Source: Variovorax sp. V93 (GTDB lineage Bacteria; Pseudomonadota; Gammaproteobacteria; Burkholderiales; Burkholderiaceae_C). Taken from it: a stretch of 64,000 bases of DNA. The stretch lies in the NCBI RefSeq assembly GCF_041154485.1, contig NZ_AP028669.1, forward strand, positions 2,790,001-2,854,000, given 5' to 3'. This document shows positions 48,762-57,366 of this stretch, in pieces. The number at the start of each line of letters is the position of its first letter. Position 1 is the first letter of the stretch. Made by a program: the position numbers and the translations under genes. The notes beneath the pieces are model-generated. The model made no database searches. It was not told the DNA's origin and worked only from the letters and a program-made list of their open reading frames with translations.

Positions 48762-48920
48762 ATGTCCCTCTCGTTCATTCTGCTGATCGTTCTGATATTG
48801 CTTCTGATCGGTGCGCTGCCGAGCTGGGGCTACAGCCGGAGCTGGGGCTACTGGCCCAGCGGCGGGCTGGGCCTGGTCCTGCTGATCATCATCATCCTGG
48901 TGCTGATGGGCCGCATATGA
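48762..48920 (+). CDS. Tiny DUF3309-type membrane protein
   Basis: The 52-aa protein is two hydrophobic helices (SFILLIVLILLLIGALPSWG and LGLVLLIIIILVLMG) joined by a small Trp/Tyr/Ser-rich loop (YSRSWGYWPSGG), the DUF3309 form. A TGGAGAAAC site precedes the ATG. The gene is below usual length limits and easily missed. Function is unknown. It is followed by a terminator that closes the unit. Confidence 0.85.
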   Translation: MSLSFILLIVLILLLIGALPSWGYSRSWGYWPSGGLGLVLLIIIILVLMGRI

Positions 48921-48948
48921 CGCTGCCCGACAGTTCCGGCACCTGAAG

Positions 48949-48978
48949 GAAGCCCGCGCGAAGCGGGCTTCTTTTTTT
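48949..48978 (+). terminator. Rho-independent terminator after the DUF3309 gene
   Basis: GAAGCCCGC (48949-48957) pairs perfectly with GCGGGCTTC (48963-48971) around GCGAA, followed by seven T. The convergent hrpA stop lies 18 nt further. Confidence 0.95.
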
Positions 48979-48996
48979 GTCGCCCGCCGATCCCGA

Positions 48997-51900
48997 TCAG
49001 GCCTGCAGCTGGGCCCAGGCCTTGTCCAGCCGCTTCACGCTGACCGGCTGCGGCGTGCGCAGCTCCTGAGCGAAGAAGCTCACGCGAAGCTCCTCGAGCA
49101 GCCAGCGGAATTCAAGCATGCGTTCGTCCACCACGCCCTTGCGCTCGGCCACCAGCCGCCAATAGCGTTGCTCCTGCGGCCGCAGTTCGGCCAGCTTGGC
49201 AGCATCGCGCGCAGGGTCGCTGCGCAGCTTGTCGAGCCGCAGCACGATGGCCTTGAGATAGCGCGCGAAATGCTGCAGCTGCGTCCAGGGCGCGTCGGCA
49301 ATGAAGCGCTTGCCGACCAGGCGCTGCAGCTGCTGCGCGGCGTCCTGCACGGACTCGGGCTGGATCTTCGTGTCCTTGATCTTGCGCGCGGCGGCCGCGT
49401 ACTCGGCCAGGATGGCTGAAGCCAGCCGCGCCACCTCGTTGGCGATCAGCGTGAGCCGGCCGCGGCCCTCCTCGAGGCGGCGCTTGAAGGCGAACTCGTC
49501 GGTGGGCAGCGGCTCCTGCAGAAAGGCCCGGTCGATCGCCACGTCGATGATCTGCGTGCGCAGTTCCTCCGAGGTACCCAGCGGCATGTAGGCCACGGCC
49601 ATCTTCTGCAGGTCGGGGATGTTCTTCTCGAGGTATTTGAGCGCATCCTTCAGCTGCAGTGCGAACAGCCGGCGCAGCCCGGCGCGGTGCTTCGCGGCGG
49701 CTACGGCCGGCTCGTCGAACACCTCGATGGTGACGGCATCGCCTTCGTCGCGCAGCGCCGGAAATCCGATCAGCGACTGCGATCCGCGGCGCACTTCCAT
49801 CAGCTCGGGCAGTTCGCCGAAGCTCCAGCTCGTGTAGCGCTGGCCTGCGGGCAGGCTCGGCGCGGCGGCATTGCCCTTTGCCGGCGTGCGCCCTTCGGCT
49901 TCTGCGGGCTTGCGGTCCGCCGATGCCTTGACGTTGAGGCCCGCCAGCGCCTGGAAAGCACCGCGCGCCTGCGCCCCCAGCTCCGCCTTGAGCGCTCCCA
50001 GGTTGCGCCCCATGCCCAGCTGGCGCCCGTGTTCGTCCACGATGCGCAGGTTCATGAACAGATGCGGCGGCAGCATGTCGAGCTTGAAGTCGGCACGCTT
50101 GACGTCGATGCTCGTTGCGTCGCGCACGCGTTTGAGCAGCACGTCGGTCAGCGAGCCATGGCCGAACACCTCGGGCGCCGAAAGCTCTTCCGTGAGCTTT
50201 GCCGCAGACTCGGGCAGCGGCACCAGCCGCGAGCGCGGCCGCTGCGGCAGGCTCTTGAGCAGTGCCTGGATCTTGTCCTTGAGCATGCCCGTCACCAGCC
50301 ATTCGCAGCGCTCTTCGCTCACCTGGTTGAGCACGAAGAGCGGCACGCTGACCGTGAGGCCGTCCTTCGCGTCGCCCGGCTCGTGCAGGTAGCTGGCCGC
50401 GCAGTCGACGCCGCCCAGCCGCAGCGTGGGCGGAAAGGACTGCGTGGTGATGCCCGCCGCCTGGTGGCGCATCAGCTCCTCGCGCGTCAGGAAGAGCAGG
50501 CGCGGCTGCTCCCTCGACGCATGGCGGTACCAGTTCTCGAACGTGATGCCGCTTGCCACGTCGGCGGGCAACTGCGCGTCGTAGAAGGCGAAGATCAGTT
50601 CGTCGTCCACCAGCACGTCCTGCCGGCGCGCCTTGTGCTCCAGCCCTTCGACCTCGCGCACCAGCTTGCGATTCGCGGCGAGGAACGGGAACTTGCTTTC
50701 CCACTGCCCGCCGACCAGCGCTTCGCGGATGAAGATCTCGCGCGCCGCCACCGGGTCCACCTTGGTGAAATCGACGCGGCGGCCGCTGTACACCACGAGG
50801 CCGTAAAGCGTTGCGCGCTCCAGCGCCGAAACCTGCGCGCCCTTCTTCTCCCAGTGCGGGTCGAGCAGCTGCTTCTTCAGCAGATGGCCGGCCACCTGTT
50901 CGAGCCACTGCGGCTCGATGTTGGCGATGCCGCGGCCGAAGAGCCGCGTGGTCTCGACCAGTTCGGCCGCGACGATCCAGCGGCCCGGCTTCTTCTTCAG
51001 GTGCGCGCCCGGATGCTTGTAGAACTTGATGCCGCGCGCACCCAGGTACGCCTCGTCGTCTTCCAGCTTCCAGCCGACGTTGCCGAGCAGGCCCGCGAGC
51101 ATCGACAGGTGCAATGGCTCGTAGCCGGCCGGCTCGGCATTGATGCGCCACTTGTGCTCGGTCACGACCGTGAGCAGCTGCGAATGGATGTCGCGCCATT
51201 CGCGCACGCGGCGGATGTTGATGAAGTTCTGGCGCAACAGCTGCTCGTACTGGCGGTTGCTGAGCTTGTGAGTGTCTCCATGGCCGCCGCGTGCATCGGC
51301 GATCCATTTCCACAGCCGCAGGTAGCCGCTGAACTCGCTCTTCTCGTCGTCGAACTTGGAGTGCGCCTGGTCGGCCTGCTGCTGCGCGTCCATCGGGCGG
51401 TCGCGCACGTCCTGCACGCTGAGCGCCGACGCAATGATCAGCACCTCTTCGAGCGCGCCGCGCGTGCGGGCTTCAAGAATCATCCGGCCCACGCGCGGAT
51501 CGAGCGGCAGCCTGGCCAGTTCGGTGCCCGTGGCGGTGAGCTCGTTGGCGTCGTCGACCGCACCGAGTTCGTTCAGCAGCTGGTAGCCGTCGGCGATCGC
51601 ACGCGGCGACGGCGCCTCGAGAAACGGAAAGCGCGCCACGTCGCCCAGGCGCAGCGACTTCATGCGCAGGATCACGCCCGCGAGCGAGGAGCGCAGGATT
51701 TCCGGATCGGTGAAGCGCGGGCGGCCCGCAAAGTCCTTCTCGTCGTACAGGCGGATGCAAATGCCGTTCGCCACGCGGCCGCAGCGGCCTGCGCGCTGGT
51801 TGGCCGCGGCCTGGCTGATCGGCTCGACCAGCAGTTGCTCTACCTTGCTGCGGAAGCTGTAGCGCTTCACGCGTGCCGTGCCGGTGTCGATCACGTAGCG

Positions 51901-52848
51901 GATGCCCGGCACCGTGAGCGAGGTTTCCGCCACGTTGGTGGCCAGCACGATGCGCCGGCCGGTGTGGCTGTCGAAGATGCGGTCCTGCTCGGGGCCCGAC
52001 AGCCGCGCGAACAGCGGCAGCACCTCGGCATTGCGAAACAGCGGCTGGTGGCTCAGATGGCGGCGCAGGTGGTCGGCCGCCTCGCGGATCTCGCGCTCGC
52101 CGGGCAGAAAGACCAGGATGTCGCCGGCATTGTGCGGATCGCGCCAGAGCTCGTCGACGCCATCGGCAATGGCGTCGTTCAAATCGTGCTCGCGCGACTC
52201 CTCGAAGGGACGGTAGCGCTGCTCGACCGGGAAGGTGCGGCCCGACACCATGATGGTCGGCGCTGGCCCTTTCGCCGAGGCAAAGTGCTGCGCGAAGCGC
52301 TCGGCGTCGATGGTGGCCGAGGTCACGATCACCTTCAGGTCGGGCCGGCGCGGGAGAATCTCGCGCAGGTAGCCGAGCAGGAAGTCGATGTTGAGCGAGC
52401 GCTCGTGGGCCTCGTCGATGATCAGCGTGTCGTAGGCCTTGAGCAGCGGATCGGTTTGCGTCTCGGCCAGCAAAATGCCGTCGGTCATGAGCTTGACCGA
52501 GGCGTCGCGGCTCAGCCGGTCCTGGAAGCGCACCTTGAAGCCGACCACGTCGCCCAGCGGCGTCTTCAGTTCTTCGGCAATGCGCTTGGCCACCGAGCTG
52601 GCGGCAATGCGCCGCGGCTGCGTATGGCCGATGAGCCGGCCCTGGCCCGGCGGCGCATTGAGCTTGCCGCGGCCGAGCGCCAGCGCGATCTTCGGCAATT
52701 GGGTGGTCTTGCCCGAGCCCGTTTCGCCGCAGACGATCACCACCTGGTGCGCCGCAATGGCGGCCATGATTTCATCGCGCCGGCCGGAGACGGGAAGCGA
52801 TTCGGGAAAGTCGATGCGCAAGGGGGCGGAAGGTGTCGTGGTCGTCAA
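48997..52848 (-). CDS. hrpA: ATP-dependent RNA helicase HrpA
   Basis: The 1283-aa protein (from a TTG at 52848) has the DEAH motifs in order: GETGSGKTTQ, TQPRRIAA, DEAHERS, SATID and QRAGRCGR. The HA2, OB and long HrpA-only C-terminal domain (DUF3418) follow. E. coli HrpA has 1300 aa. HrpA resolves stalled or collided ribosomes on mRNA. The start is uncertain: an in-frame ATG at 52938 would add 30 residues without domain support, while the TTG gives TTTTPSAPLRIDFPESLPVS, which fits the helicase core start. The long plus-strand frame opposite it is a shadow. Confidence 0.95.
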   Translation of the reverse strand: MTTTTPSAPLRIDFPESLPVSGRRDEIMAAIAAHQVVIVCGETGSGKTTQLPKIALALGRGKLNAPPGQGRLIGHTQPRRIAASSVAKRIAEELKTPLGDVVGFKVRFQDRLSRDASVKLMTDGILLAETQTDPLLKAYDTLIIDEAHERSLNIDFLLGYLREILPRRPDLKVIVTSATIDAERFAQHFASAKGPAPTIMVSGRTFPVEQRYRPFEESREHDLNDAIADGVDELWRDPHNAGDILVFLPGEREIREAADHLRRHLSHQPLFRNAEVLPLFARLSGPEQDRIFDSHTGRRIVLATNVAETSLTVPGIRYVIDTGTARVKRYSFRSKVEQLLVEPISQAAANQRAGRCGRVANGICIRLYDEKDFAGRPRFTDPEILRSSLAGVILRMKSLRLGDVARFPFLEAPSPRAIADGYQLLNELGAVDDANELTATGTELARLPLDPRVGRMILEARTRGALEEVLIIASALSVQDVRDRPMDAQQQADQAHSKFDDEKSEFSGYLRLWKWIADARGGHGDTHKLSNRQYEQLLRQNFINIRRVREWRDIHSQLLTVVTEHKWRINAEPAGYEPLHLSMLAGLLGNVGWKLEDDEAYLGARGIKFYKHPGAHLKKKPGRWIVAAELVETTRLFGRGIANIEPQWLEQVAGHLLKKQLLDPHWEKKGAQVSALERATLYGLVVYSGRRVDFTKVDPVAAREIFIREALVGGQWESKFPFLAANRKLVREVEGLEHKARRQDVLVDDELIFAFYDAQLPADVASGITFENWYRHASREQPRLLFLTREELMRHQAAGITTQSFPPTLRLGGVDCAASYLHEPGDAKDGLTVSVPLFVLNQVSEERCEWLVTGMLKDKIQALLKSLPQRPRSRLVPLPESAAKLTEELSAPEVFGHGSLTDVLLKRVRDATSIDVKRADFKLDMLPPHLFMNLRIVDEHGRQLGMGRNLGALKAELGAQARGAFQALAGLNVKASADRKPAEAEGRTPAKGNAAAPSLPAGQRYTSWSFGELPELMEVRRGSQSLIGFPALRDEGDAVTIEVFDEPAVAAAKHRAGLRRLFALQLKDALKYLEKNIPDLQKMAVAYMPLGTSEELRTQIIDVAIDRAFLQEPLPTDEFAFKRRLEEGRGRLTLIANEVARLASAILAEYAAAARKIKDTKIQPESVQDAAQQLQRLVGKRFIADAPWTQLQHFARYLKAIVLRLDKLRSDPARDAAKLAELRPQEQRYWRLVAERKGVVDERMLEFRWLLEELRVSFFAQELRTPQPVSVKRLDKAWAQLQA

Positions 52849-52951
52849 GGGAAGGCTGTTCGGGAAGGCACTGCGGGCAAACCGCACATTATCGGCGCGC
52901 GCCGCCGCTGTTGCACGCCTCCCACAATGCGCGGCCATTGCGCCACCCGTA

Positions 52952-52970
52952 GAGTAAATAGTCTTTACTC
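52952..52970. promoter_or_regulatory. AT-rich 19-bp palindrome, likely operator
   Basis: GAGTAAA (52952-52958) and TTTACTC (52964-52970) are perfect inverted arms around TAGTC. In a GC-rich genome a palindrome of this composition in a divergent gap is most likely a regulator binding site or overlaps a promoter. Confidence 0.6.
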
Positions 52971-52999
52971 CGACAGAACCCGCCGCTAGGATTGCGGCC

Positions 53000-53092
53000 A
53001 TGACCTCCTTCCTCGCATACCCCACTTTGCGCAACCGCCGCGCAAGCCATGCCCCGGTGCATGGCGGGGTCGAGTTGCCGCGTCCGGCCTGA
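53000..53092 (+). CDS. Possible 30-codon leader open frame
   Basis: An ATG at 53000 opens a 30-residue frame (MTSFLAYPTLRNRRASHAP and on) ending in TGA at 53092. It starts 29 nt after the palindrome and ends just before the first hairpin, as an upstream leader peptide would. There is no strong ribosome site and no codon run that shows a sensed amino acid, so it may be chance. Confidence 0.2.
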   Translation: MTSFLAYPTLRNRRASHAPVHGGVELPRPA

Positions 53093-53246
53093 AGAAGAAG
53101 CCCGCGCGTCCGTCGCACCGGACGCCTGCTCGCTTCCAGGACCGAAGCGCAGCAACCGACCTCCCGCAGCGTCCGCCATTTGCCGCCTCCTCGCCGCGAG
53201 GGAGCGGCGGCTTCTTCATTTCAGTTTTGTTTTTCTCAAGAATTCC

Positions 53247-55241
53247 ATGTCCAACGACATTCATTCAGGCCTGCATGCAGCGCTGTCCGAGCGGACGCGC
53301 CATCTGCAGGCGGTGGCCCAGGCGCTCAAGACCGAGCTCTTCGGCATCGACGACATCATCGATCGCGTGATCGATTCGCTGCGCGCCTGGTACGTGCTGC
53401 CACAACTCATCAGCCGGCCGGTCATCGTGTGCCTCTGGGGCCTCACAGGCACCGGCAAGACGCAGCTGGTGCGCCGGCTCGCGCAGCACCTGGGCTTCTA
53501 CGACCGCTTCATCGAGGTACAGATGGACGGCTTCAGCCACGGCTCGGGCTACGGCAGCCGGGGTTCGATCTCGGCCATGCTGGCCGAGTCGGGCATCGAC
53601 GAAGGCACGCCGGGCATCCTGGTGCTCGACGAGTTCCAGCGCTTCCGCACGCTCGACGGCAACGGCCACGACGCCAAGGTCGAGCGCTACCAGGACGTCT
53701 GGGCGCTGCTGTCCGATGGCCGGCTGCCGCCGGCGCTGTCGATGCTCGGCGAGATCGAGTCCTCCCTCGCCCAGGCCGAGTACGAGCAGGACCGCGACGG
53801 CCCGGCCGACAAGAAGAAGGCGAAGAAGCGAAAGCTGCACCTCTCTCCCTGGGAAGCGCAGGAGGTCAAGCGCTGCCTCAAGCTGCCCGACACGCTGCTG
53901 CAGATCATGGCCTGGAAGCCGGCCGAGGTGCATGCGCGGCTGCGCGCCTTCCGCGACTTGCAGCAGGCCTGGGAAACCGACTACAGCAAGCTGCTGGTGT
54001 TCGTCTCGGGCAACCTCGACGAGATGTACGCAGAGACCGCGCGCCGCGTGGAAGACTGCGACACCGACGCCGACATCTTCCATGCACTGACGAAGAAGCT
54101 CTCGCTGATCGACGTCAAGAAGGCGCTGGCCGAGCGCTTCAAGCCCGAGCAGATTGCGCGGCTGGGCAACAACCACGTCATCTATCCCTCGTTCAGCCGG
54201 GCCACCTATGTGCAGCTGATCCTGTCGATCTGCGACCGCTATGTGGAAGACATCCGCCAGAGCTCGGGCGTGCGCTTCATGCTCGAGTCGAGCGTGTACG
54301 AGCAGATCTATGCCAACGCGGTCTTCCCGGCGCAGGGCACGCGCCCGCTGTTCTCGTCGATCCATGCGATCCTGAGCGCGACGCTGGTCAACGCCGCGCT
54401 CTGGGCGCTGGAGCAAGGCGCGGGCGGCGGCGAACCGGTGTGGCTGTCGCTGGAAACGGCGGCGGACAAGTCCTGCATCGTGGCGCGGTATCGAAAGGGC
54501 AAGGGCAAGGCGCAGCGCCGCTTCCCGGTCACGCTCGAACTCAACCAGCTCAAGAAGCGCTCGAACGAGGACTTCCGCGCGCTGCTCGCGGTGCACGAGG
54601 CGGGCCACGGCGTGGCCTACGGCCTGCTCTTCGGCCGCGCGCCGCAGGAGATCAAGATCAACGTCGCGTCCTTCGAAGGCGGCTACAACAGCTACGAGCA
54701 GCGCAAGGCCTGGTCCCGCCAGAACCTGCGCGACCGCATCTGCGCGAGCCTGGCGGGCCGCGCGGCCGAGCAGATGGTGTTCGGTGCGCAGGCCTGCACC
54801 TCGGGCGCCTCGCAGGACTTTCGCCAGGCCACCGCCTACGCCGCGCAGTACGTGCGCCATTTCGCCTTCGGCACGCGGCTGAGCCGCACCGATGTGGCCA
54901 ACGACGCCGAGGACAACCTCAACACCGACCTGGACGCCACCAACCCGGAAATCGAGGCGCTGCTGGCGCAGGAGCATGCGCGTGCGCTGGCGCTGCTCGA
55001 GGCGCACACGCCGGCCTTCATGGCGGTGGTGGACGCCCTGGTGCGCGAAGGCTCGGTGGCACCGGCGCAGCTGGCCGAAATGCTCGACCTGCCGGCCGAT
55101 GCGGGTGATTCGACCGACGCCTATGCCGCGCTGCTGGCCACTTTCAGGGCCCGCAGGACAGACGGCCCGGTGCCGCCCGAGCCCGGCGCCGGCCCTGGCG
55201 CGGCCACTCGCGCCGCCCGCCTGTTGCGTGCGATGGCCTGA
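53247..55241 (+). CDS. Clp-type AAA+ ATPase fused to M41 (FtsH-type) zinc protease
   Basis: The 664-aa protein has no membrane segment or signal. Residues 30-380 form an AAA+ module: Walker A G65-LTGTGKT72, Walker B ILVLDE (124-129), sensor 1 Asn257, a Clp-type arginine-finger box RFKPEQIARL (298-307) and a sensor 2 GTRPLF (364-369). These are HCLR/Clp-clade features, unlike FtsH, whose AAA belongs to the classic clade. The C-terminal part has the M41 zinc site H450-EAG-H454 and third-ligand Asp524 (SGASQDFRQATAYA), as in FtsH. A Lys-rich insertion lies at 186-198. It should be a soluble ATP-driven protease. It precedes argA by 40 nt. Confidence 0.82.
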   Translation: MSNDIHSGLHAALSERTRHLQAVAQALKTELFGIDDIIDRVIDSLRAWYVLPQLISRPVIVCLWGLTGTGKTQLVRRLAQHLGFYDRFIEVQMDGFSHGSGYGSRGSISAMLAESGIDEGTPGILVLDEFQRFRTLDGNGHDAKVERYQDVWALLSDGRLPPALSMLGEIESSLAQAEYEQDRDGPADKKKAKKRKLHLSPWEAQEVKRCLKLPDTLLQIMAWKPAEVHARLRAFRDLQQAWETDYSKLLVFVSGNLDEMYAETARRVEDCDTDADIFHALTKKLSLIDVKKALAERFKPEQIARLGNNHVIYPSFSRATYVQLILSICDRYVEDIRQSSGVRFMLESSVYEQIYANAVFPAQGTRPLFSSIHAILSATLVNAALWALEQGAGGGEPVWLSLETAADKSCIVARYRKGKGKAQRRFPVTLELNQLKKRSNEDFRALLAVHEAGHGVAYGLLFGRAPQEIKINVASFEGGYNSYEQRKAWSRQNLRDRICASLAGRAAEQMVFGAQACTSGASQDFRQATAYAAQYVRHFAFGTRLSRTDVANDAEDNLNTDLDATNPEIEALLAQEHARALALLEAHTPAFMAVVDALVREGSVAPAQLAEMLDLPADAGDSTDAYAALLATFRARRTDGPVPPEPGAGPGAATRAARLLRAMA

Positions 55242-55267
55242 GCTTCACCAAGCGCCTTCCAAGAATG

Positions 55268-55273
55268 CACAAT
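55268..55273 (+). promoter_or_regulatory. Possible -10 box of argA
   Basis: CACAAT, followed by C, lies 8 nt before the argA ATG, so transcripts from it would have almost no leader. It fits the TAnAATC type seen elsewhere in the window, without a visible -35. Confidence 0.3.
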
Positions 55274-55281
55274 CACGCTCC

Positions 55282-56628
55282 ATGTCCACCGTTTTCAACT
55301 TCACCTTCGTGCCCTGGTTCCGCTCGGTCGCGCCCTACATCCACACGCACCGGGGCAAGACCTTCGTGGTCGCCCTGGCCGGCGAGGCGATCGCGGCGGG
55401 CAAGCTGCAGAACATTGCGCAGGACCTGGCGCTGATCCAGAGCATGGGCGTCAAGATCGTGCTGGTGCACGGCTTCCGCCCGCAGGTCAACGAGCAGCTC
55501 GCGGCCAAGGGGCACGAGGCGCGCTATTCGCACGGCATCCGCATCACCGACGAGGTGGCGCTCGACTCGGCCCAGGAAGCCGCCGGCCAGCTGCGCTACG
55601 AGATCGAGGCCGCCTTCAGCCAGGGCCTGCCGAACACGCCGATGGCCGGATCGACGGTGCGCGTGATCTCGGGCAACTTCATCACCGCGCGTCCCGTGGG
55701 CGTGGTCGACGGCGTGGACTTCAAGCATTCGGGCCTGGTGCGCAAGGTCGATGCCGTGGGCATCCGCCGCACGCTCGACTTCGGCGCCATGGTGCTGATC
55801 TCGCCCTTCGGCTTCTCGCCCACCGGCGAGGCCTTCAACCTGACGATGGAAGAAGTCGCCACCAGCGTGGCCATCTCCATCCAGGCCGACAAGCTGATCT
55901 TCCTGACCGAGATCCCGGGCATCCGCATCGACAGCGAACTGCCCGAGAGCGAAGACAACCCCATCGACACCGAGCTGCCGCTCGCCGCGGCCGAGAAGCT
56001 GCTGGCATCGCTGCCGCCGCCGCAGAAGCCCACCGACACCGCCTTCTACCTGCAGCACTGCGTGAAGGCCTGCAAGGGCGGCGTGGAGCGCAACCACATC
56101 CTGCCCTTTGCGCTGGACGGCTCGCTGCTGCTGGAGGTGTACGTGCACGACGGCGTCGGCACCATGGTGATCGACGAGAAGCTCGAAAGCCTGCGCGAAG
56201 CCACGGTGGACGACATCGGCGGCATCCTGCAGCTGATCGAGCCCTTCGAGCGCGACGGCACGCTGGTCAAGCGCGACCGCACCGAGATCGAGCGCGACGT
56301 GGGCCACTACACGGTCATCGAGCACGACGGCGTGATCTTCGGCTGCGCGGCGCTCTACCCCTACCCCGAGGCCAAGACCGCCGAAATGGCCGCGCTCACC
56401 GTCTCGCCGCAGTCGCAGTCGCAGGGCGACGGCGAACGCATCCTCAAGCGCATCGAGCACCGCGCCAAGGCGATGGGCCTGGAAAGCATCTTCGTGCTCA
56501 CCACGCGCACCATGCACTGGTTCCTCAAGCGCGGCTTCCAGCAGGTCAACCCCGACTGGCTGCCCGAAGCCCGCAAGCGCAAGTACAACTGGGACCGCAA
56601 GAGCCAGGTGCTGGTCAAGAAGATCTGA
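55282..56628 (+). CDS. argA: N-acetylglutamate synthase (amino-acid N-acetyltransferase)
   Basis: The 448-aa protein has an amino-acid-kinase domain (VVALAGEAIAAGKLQNIAQD, then VKIVLVHGFRPQVNEQLAAK) and a C-terminal GNAT acetyltransferase domain (IEHDGVIFGCAALYPYPEAK, then MHWFLKRGFQQVNPDWLPEA). It makes N-acetylglutamate from glutamate and acetyl-CoA, the first step of arginine synthesis, feedback-inhibited by arginine through the kinase-like domain. It follows the AAA+/M41 gene by 40 nt. Confidence 0.96.
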   Translation: MSTVFNFTFVPWFRSVAPYIHTHRGKTFVVALAGEAIAAGKLQNIAQDLALIQSMGVKIVLVHGFRPQVNEQLAAKGHEARYSHGIRITDEVALDSAQEAAGQLRYEIEAAFSQGLPNTPMAGSTVRVISGNFITARPVGVVDGVDFKHSGLVRKVDAVGIRRTLDFGAMVLISPFGFSPTGEAFNLTMEEVATSVAISIQADKLIFLTEIPGIRIDSELPESEDNPIDTELPLAAAEKLLASLPPPQKPTDTAFYLQHCVKACKGGVERNHILPFALDGSLLLEVYVHDGVGTMVIDEKLESLREATVDDIGGILQLIEPFERDGTLVKRDRTEIERDVGHYTVIEHDGVIFGCAALYPYPEAKTAEMAALTVSPQSQSQGDGERILKRIEHRAKAMGLESIFVLTTRTMHWFLKRGFQQVNPDWLPEARKRKYNWDRKSQVLVKKI

Positions 56629-56653
56629 ACCGGAAAGAAGGACGCCCGCCGCC

Positions 56654-57292
56654 ATGACGCTCGCCACCGCCCTGCTGTTCACCCTTGTCGCCTTCACCGC
56701 CATCGCCACGCCCGGCCCCACGGTGCTGCTGGCGCTGAGCAACGGCTCCCGCCACGGCGTGCGCCGGGCGCTGCCGGGCATGCTCGGCGCGGTGCTGTCC
56801 GACTTCGTGCTGGTCGGCGCCGTGGCGCTTGGCCTTGGTGCGCTGCTCGCGGCCTCGGAATTCTGGTTCTCGATGCTCAAGTGGGTGGGCGCCACCTACC
56901 TGGCCTGGCTCGGGCTGCGCATGCTGCGCTCCAAGGGAGGCTTCAAGCTGCCGGATGCGGACTCTGCCGCCTCGGTCACGGCGGGCGAAAGCCGGCGCAT
57001 CTTCTTCAAGTCCTTCCTGGTGGCGGTGACCAATCCCAAGGGCTACATCTTCTGCTCGGCGCTCCTGCCGCAGTTCATCGATCCGGCGGCTGCGCAGGCG
57101 CCGCAGTACCTGATCATTGCCTTGATCTTCGCCGGCCTCGACACGCTGGTAATGCTGGGCTATGCCTTCGTCGGCGCCCGCGCGATCCGGGTGCTCACGG
57201 CATCGGCCACGCGCTGGATCGACCGCGCCTGCGGCGGCATGCTGCTGGCGCTGGCGGGTTCGCTGGCCTTCTACCGGCGCAGCGCGGCCTGA
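56654..57292 (+). CDS. LysE-family amino-acid exporter
   Basis: The 212-aa protein has six membrane segments and the LysE/RhtB signature [20 protein letters not shown] in its first 35 residues. Such exporters release lysine, arginine, threonine or homoserine lactone. It starts 25 nt after argA, ahead of the lysine genes dapC and dapD, so an overflow valve for basic amino acids is plausible (inference). Confidence 0.92.
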   Translation: MTLATALLFTLVAFTAIATPGPTVLLALSNGSRHGVRRALPGMLGAVLSDFVLVGAVALGLGALLAASEFWFSMLKWVGATYLAWLGLRMLRSKGGFKLPDADSAASVTAGESRRIFFKSFLVAVTNPKGYIFCSALLPQFIDPAAAQAPQYLIIALIFAGLDTLVMLGYAFVGARAIRVLTASATRWIDRACGGMLLALAGSLAFYRRSAA

Positions 57293-57353
57293 CGCCTGCC
57301 GGCCGTCATGGCTGTCAGTAGCCGCTTCGGCAGGAGCGATAACACCTGTCACC

Positions 57354-57359
57354 GATAAT
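57354..57359 (+). promoter_or_regulatory. Possible -10 box of dapC
   Basis: GATAAT lies 7 nt before the dapC ATG, followed by CC; a second CGATAA is found 16 nt upstream. The transcript would be nearly leaderless. Confidence 0.3.
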
Positions 57360-57366
57360 CCCGGGC

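Larger units (their letters stand above)
52849..53246. promoter_or_regulatory. 398-nt structured intergenic region upstream of the AAA+/M41 gene
   Basis: This gap between divergent hrpA and AAA+/M41 starts has no conserved gene. It contains an AT-rich perfect palindrome (52952-52970), a 30-codon open frame (53000-53092), a perfect GC hairpin GCGTCCG/CGGACGC (53106-53125), and a second GC-rich imperfect hairpin (53182-53211) followed by a T-rich stretch up to the ATG at 53247. The last resembles an attenuator. It is the longest non-coding stretch in the window. Confidence 0.6.

Noticed and set aside
49687..52989. An 1100-codon plus-strand open frame opposite hrpA.
   Set aside because: It mirrors hrpA codons, lacks any known domain and has no ribosome site; hrpA on the other strand has full helicase motifs.
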